Made by a program: the position numbers and the translations under genes. Positions 6,622 to 8,530 of a DNA stretch of 8,530 bases are shown one piece after another. Under the pieces are notes generated by a model, which was not told where the DNA came from, did no database searches, and saw only the letters and a list, made by a program, of their open reading frames with translations. Position 1 is the stretch's first letter, and each line of letters starts with the position of its first letter. This DNA is from Bacteroidales bacterium (lineage in GTDB: Bacteria; Bacteroidota; Bacteroidia; Bacteroidales; UBA932): contig JAGAAD010000045.1 of NCBI GenBank assembly GCA_017615445.1, forward strand, positions 1 to 8,530. The letters run 5' to 3'.

Positions 6622-8530
6622 TATTTGCGGTTTTTGTAATAATTCATGAGGCAGCCGTCGGCGAGAATCTGACGTTCGTCGGCTGTGAGGTTCTGGAAGA
6701 AGAGGTGCAGGGGCTTCACACCGTTCTTGGTGATGACCTGAGCGTCTATCTCTTCTGCGCCATCGAGTATGGCCTTGCGGATACCGGGCACGAAGACATA
6801 GTCACCGGGCTCGTAGTCGAAGGCGGTGTCCGGAGCGATCGTGAAGGGCACGATACCCCAGTTGATGCAGTTCGAGCGGTAGCGCTTGGTGGCGTACTCG
6901 AAGCAGATGTTGGCGTCGCCGCCGAGGACCTTCTGACAGGACGCGGCCTGCTCGCGGGCGGAGCCGTCGCCGGGCTTGTTCGCGAACACGCAGGATCCGA
7001 GGGAGGTGTTCCCGGCGCTTGCTCCGACCGCCTTGAGGGCCGCGGCCAGTTTGTCGGAAACCTTTCCGGCACGACGGTCGAGATCCTGGGCCTGGATGGC
7101 CTTGGAGAGTCCGACATATTCCGGCACCCTGCGGCTCAGGGCGAACTCGCTGAGCTTCAGCGGGTTGGAGCGGTAGCTGGAGGTCTCACCGGACGGGATG
7201 AGCTCGTCCGTGGTGGTCACGGGATCGTGGATCACGGCCGCGAGCTCGAGGAGCATGTTCTCCTCCATCGCATACATCTTCGGCCAGTCCTTGATGTTCG
7301 GACCATAGCGAAGCTCCACGCTGAGGTCGGCCTTGCCGAAGCCTTCGTAGCAGCGGCTCTTGTAGATGCGGCCGTCGAAGCTGTAAGGCTTGTGGGTGTC
7401 TTCATACTCGATGTCGGTCGCGGCGGTGAGAACTCCGCCGTTGGCCGCGGTCGCTGCGATTGAACGTGCGTCCATCAGCGAAACGAGCGAGATCTGGCCC
7501 TGGCCTGGCTTGGAACCCTCGCGGTTCGGGAAGTTGCGGGTGGTGTGCCTGATGCTGAAGCCGTTGTTCGCGGGGACGTCGCCGGCGCCGAAGCAAGGGC
7601 CGCAGAAGGCGGGCTTGATGACCACACCGGCCTCGAGGAGCTCCTCGGCTATGTGGTTGCGGGTGGTCGCGAGATACACGGGAGTGCTCTGCGGGTAGCA
7701 GCTCATGGTGAAGTAGTCGTTGCCTATGGTCTTGCCCTTGAGGATCGCGGCGGCCTCGGAGAGGTTGTCGTAGGTTCCACCGGAGCAGCCGGCGATGAGG
7801 GCCTGGTCTGCCACCACCTTGCCGTCCTTTATCTTGCTGACGAGGTCCACCTGCACTTTGTCGCCGAAGCGCTTGCGGGTGTCTTCCTCCACTGCCTTCA
7901 GGATGCCTTCAGGATTGGCCTGAAGCTCGTGGATGGTGTAGGCGTTGGACGGATGGAAGGGGAGAGCGATCATACACTCCTGGCTGGAGAGATCGATTCT
8001 GATCATGCTGTCGTAGTAGGCCACCTTTCCGGGTTCGAGCTTCTTGTACGCCTCCGGACGCTCGTGCATCTCGAAGTACTCCTTGACGGTCTCGTCCGTG
8101 ATCCAGATGGAGCTCAGGCAGGTGGTCTCAGTGGTCATCACATCGATTCCGTTGCGGAAGTCGATGGGGAGCTCTTTCACTCCGGGGCCTGCGAATTCGA
8201 GTACCTTGTTCTTCACGAAGCCGGATTCGAAGACAGCCTTGACGAGGCTGATAGCCACATCGTGCGGTCCCACGCCGTGCTTGGGCTTACCCTCGAGCCA
8301 GACGAGAACCACCTCGGGAGCGTTGATGTCCCAGGTGTTCCTGAGGAGCTGCTTTACGAGCTCGCCGCCGCCTTCGCCCACACCCATGCAGCCAAGAGAG
8401 CCGTAACGCGTGTGGGAGTCCGAACCGAGGACCATGCGTCCGCAGCCGGAGAGTTTCTCGCGCACGTACTGGTGGATAACCGCCTGGTTTGCAGGCACAT
8501 AGATTCCGCCATACTTCTTGGCGGCGCTCA
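6621..8530 (-). CDS. Aconitase-family hydratase, partial: N-terminus beyond the window
   Basis: The frame is open to the right edge, so the true start is outside the window; the GTG at 8498 is an internal Val (context [14 protein letters not shown]). About 636 residues are visible of a family usually near 750. Expected role: citrate to isocitrate via cis-aconitate, using a [4Fe-4S] cluster, supplying the isocitrate dehydrogenase encoded just downstream (one-base overlap). Numbering from the Val at 8498: GSDSHTRYG (25-33), cluster Cys238 in [10 protein letters not shown], Cys299 and Cys302 in [17 protein letters not shown] (321-328), and the swivel domain with [10 protein letters not shown] (510-519) and [11 protein letters not shown] (538-548). 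It departs from canonical aconitases: GCSGGT replaces SCTNS, TTRNF replaces YNRNF, and GSAREQ replaces GSSREH. It appears closest to the YbhJ-type hydratase branch, an uncertain placement from memory. Superfamily is certain; citrate as substrate is inferred from the operon. Confidence 0.88.
   Translation of the reverse strand, partial: SAAKKYGGIYVPANQAVIHQYVREKLSGCGRMVLGSDSHTRYGSLGCMGVGEGGGELVKQLLRNTWDINAPEVVLVWLEGKPKHGVGPHDVAISLVKAVFESGFVKNKVLEFAGPGVKELPIDFRNGIDVMTTETTCLSSIWITDETVKEYFEMHERPEAYKKLEPGKVAYYDSMIRIDLSSQECMIALPFHPSNAYTIHELQANPEGILKAVEEDTRKRFGDKVQVDLVSKIKDGKVVADQALIAGCSGGTYDNLSEAAAILKGKTIGNDYFTMSCYPQSTPVYLATTRNHIAEELLEAGVVIKPAFCGPCFGAGDVPANNGFSIRHTTRNFPNREGSKPGQGQISLVSLMDARSIAATAANGGVLTAATDIEYEDTHKPYSFDGRIYKSRCYEGFGKADLSVELRYGPNIKDWPKMYAMEENMLLELAAVIHDPVTTTDELIPSGETSSYRSNPLKLSEFALSRRVPEYVGLSKAIQAQDLDRRAGKVSDKLAAALKAVGASAGNTSLGSCVFANKPGDGSAREQAASCQKVLGGDANICFEYATKRYRSNCINWGIVPFTIAPDTAFDYEPGDYVFVPGIRKAILDGAEEIDAQVITKNGVKPLHLFFQNLTADERQILADGCLMNYYKNRK

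Noticed and set aside
5689..6639. Open frame of 316 codons antisense to icd
   Set aside because: Same cause: strong codon bias of a conserved gene leaves the opposite strand free of stops; the product has no recognisable domain.
6705..7463. Open frame of 252 codons antisense to the aconitase-family gene
   Set aside because: Shadow of a well-supported gene with matching protein motifs on the minus strand.
8496..8498. GTG as the start codon of the aconitase-family gene
   Set aside because: The frame continues upstream without a stop to the window edge with conserved residues ([11 protein letters not shown]), so this is an internal Val.

Overview
The window comes from a Bacteroidota chromosome, most likely Bacteroidales. 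Evidence seen: TAnnTTTG promoter boxes, weak or absent Shine-Dalgarno sites, a TonB-dependent receptor under a TPP riboswitch, and signal peptides whose predicted cleavage leaves an N-terminal Gln. The genus is not identifiable from this sequence; an Alistipes/Rikenellaceae-like gut organism is only a guess.

Layout: (1) Positions 1-139 hold no convincing gene: a very GC-rich, hairpin-forming segment (1-109) followed abruptly by an AT-rich promoter-like stretch. (2) Positions 140-1487, plus strand: a two-gene unit 4 bp apart, encoding a plant-type (beta-propeller) glutaminyl cyclase and a small exported protein of unknown function whose predicted mature N-terminus is Gln, i.e. a plausible substrate of its neighbour. 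(3) Positions 1488-1765: a nested inverted-repeat element of about 150 bp, a Bacteroidetes-type -7 box, and a clear TPP (thiamine pyrophosphate) aptamer that ends almost at the next start codon. (4) Positions 1766-3991, plus strand: a 741-aa TonB-dependent outer-membrane receptor, by riboswitch control probably the thiamine importer. (5) Positions 3993-8530, minus strand: a tightly packed operon read aconitase-family hydratase (5' end beyond the window) -> NADP-isocitrate dehydrogenase -> aspartate ammonia-lyase. It converges on the receptor gene with one base between the two stop codons.

How the genes fit: the minus-strand operon pairs the oxidative TCA branch (citrate -> isocitrate -> 2-oxoglutarate plus NADPH, for glutamate synthesis) with aspartate -> fumarate plus ammonia, which feeds the reductive branch/fumarate respiration. 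Thiamine uptake is loosely related, since TPP serves 2-oxoacid enzymes, but it is transcribed separately. I do not see a wholly new multi-gene system. The most unusual parts are the nested inverted-repeat element directly upstream of the thiamine riboswitch, the atypical aconitase active-site motifs, the glutaminyl cyclase/Gln-substrate pairing, and the GC-rich hairpin segment at the left edge.
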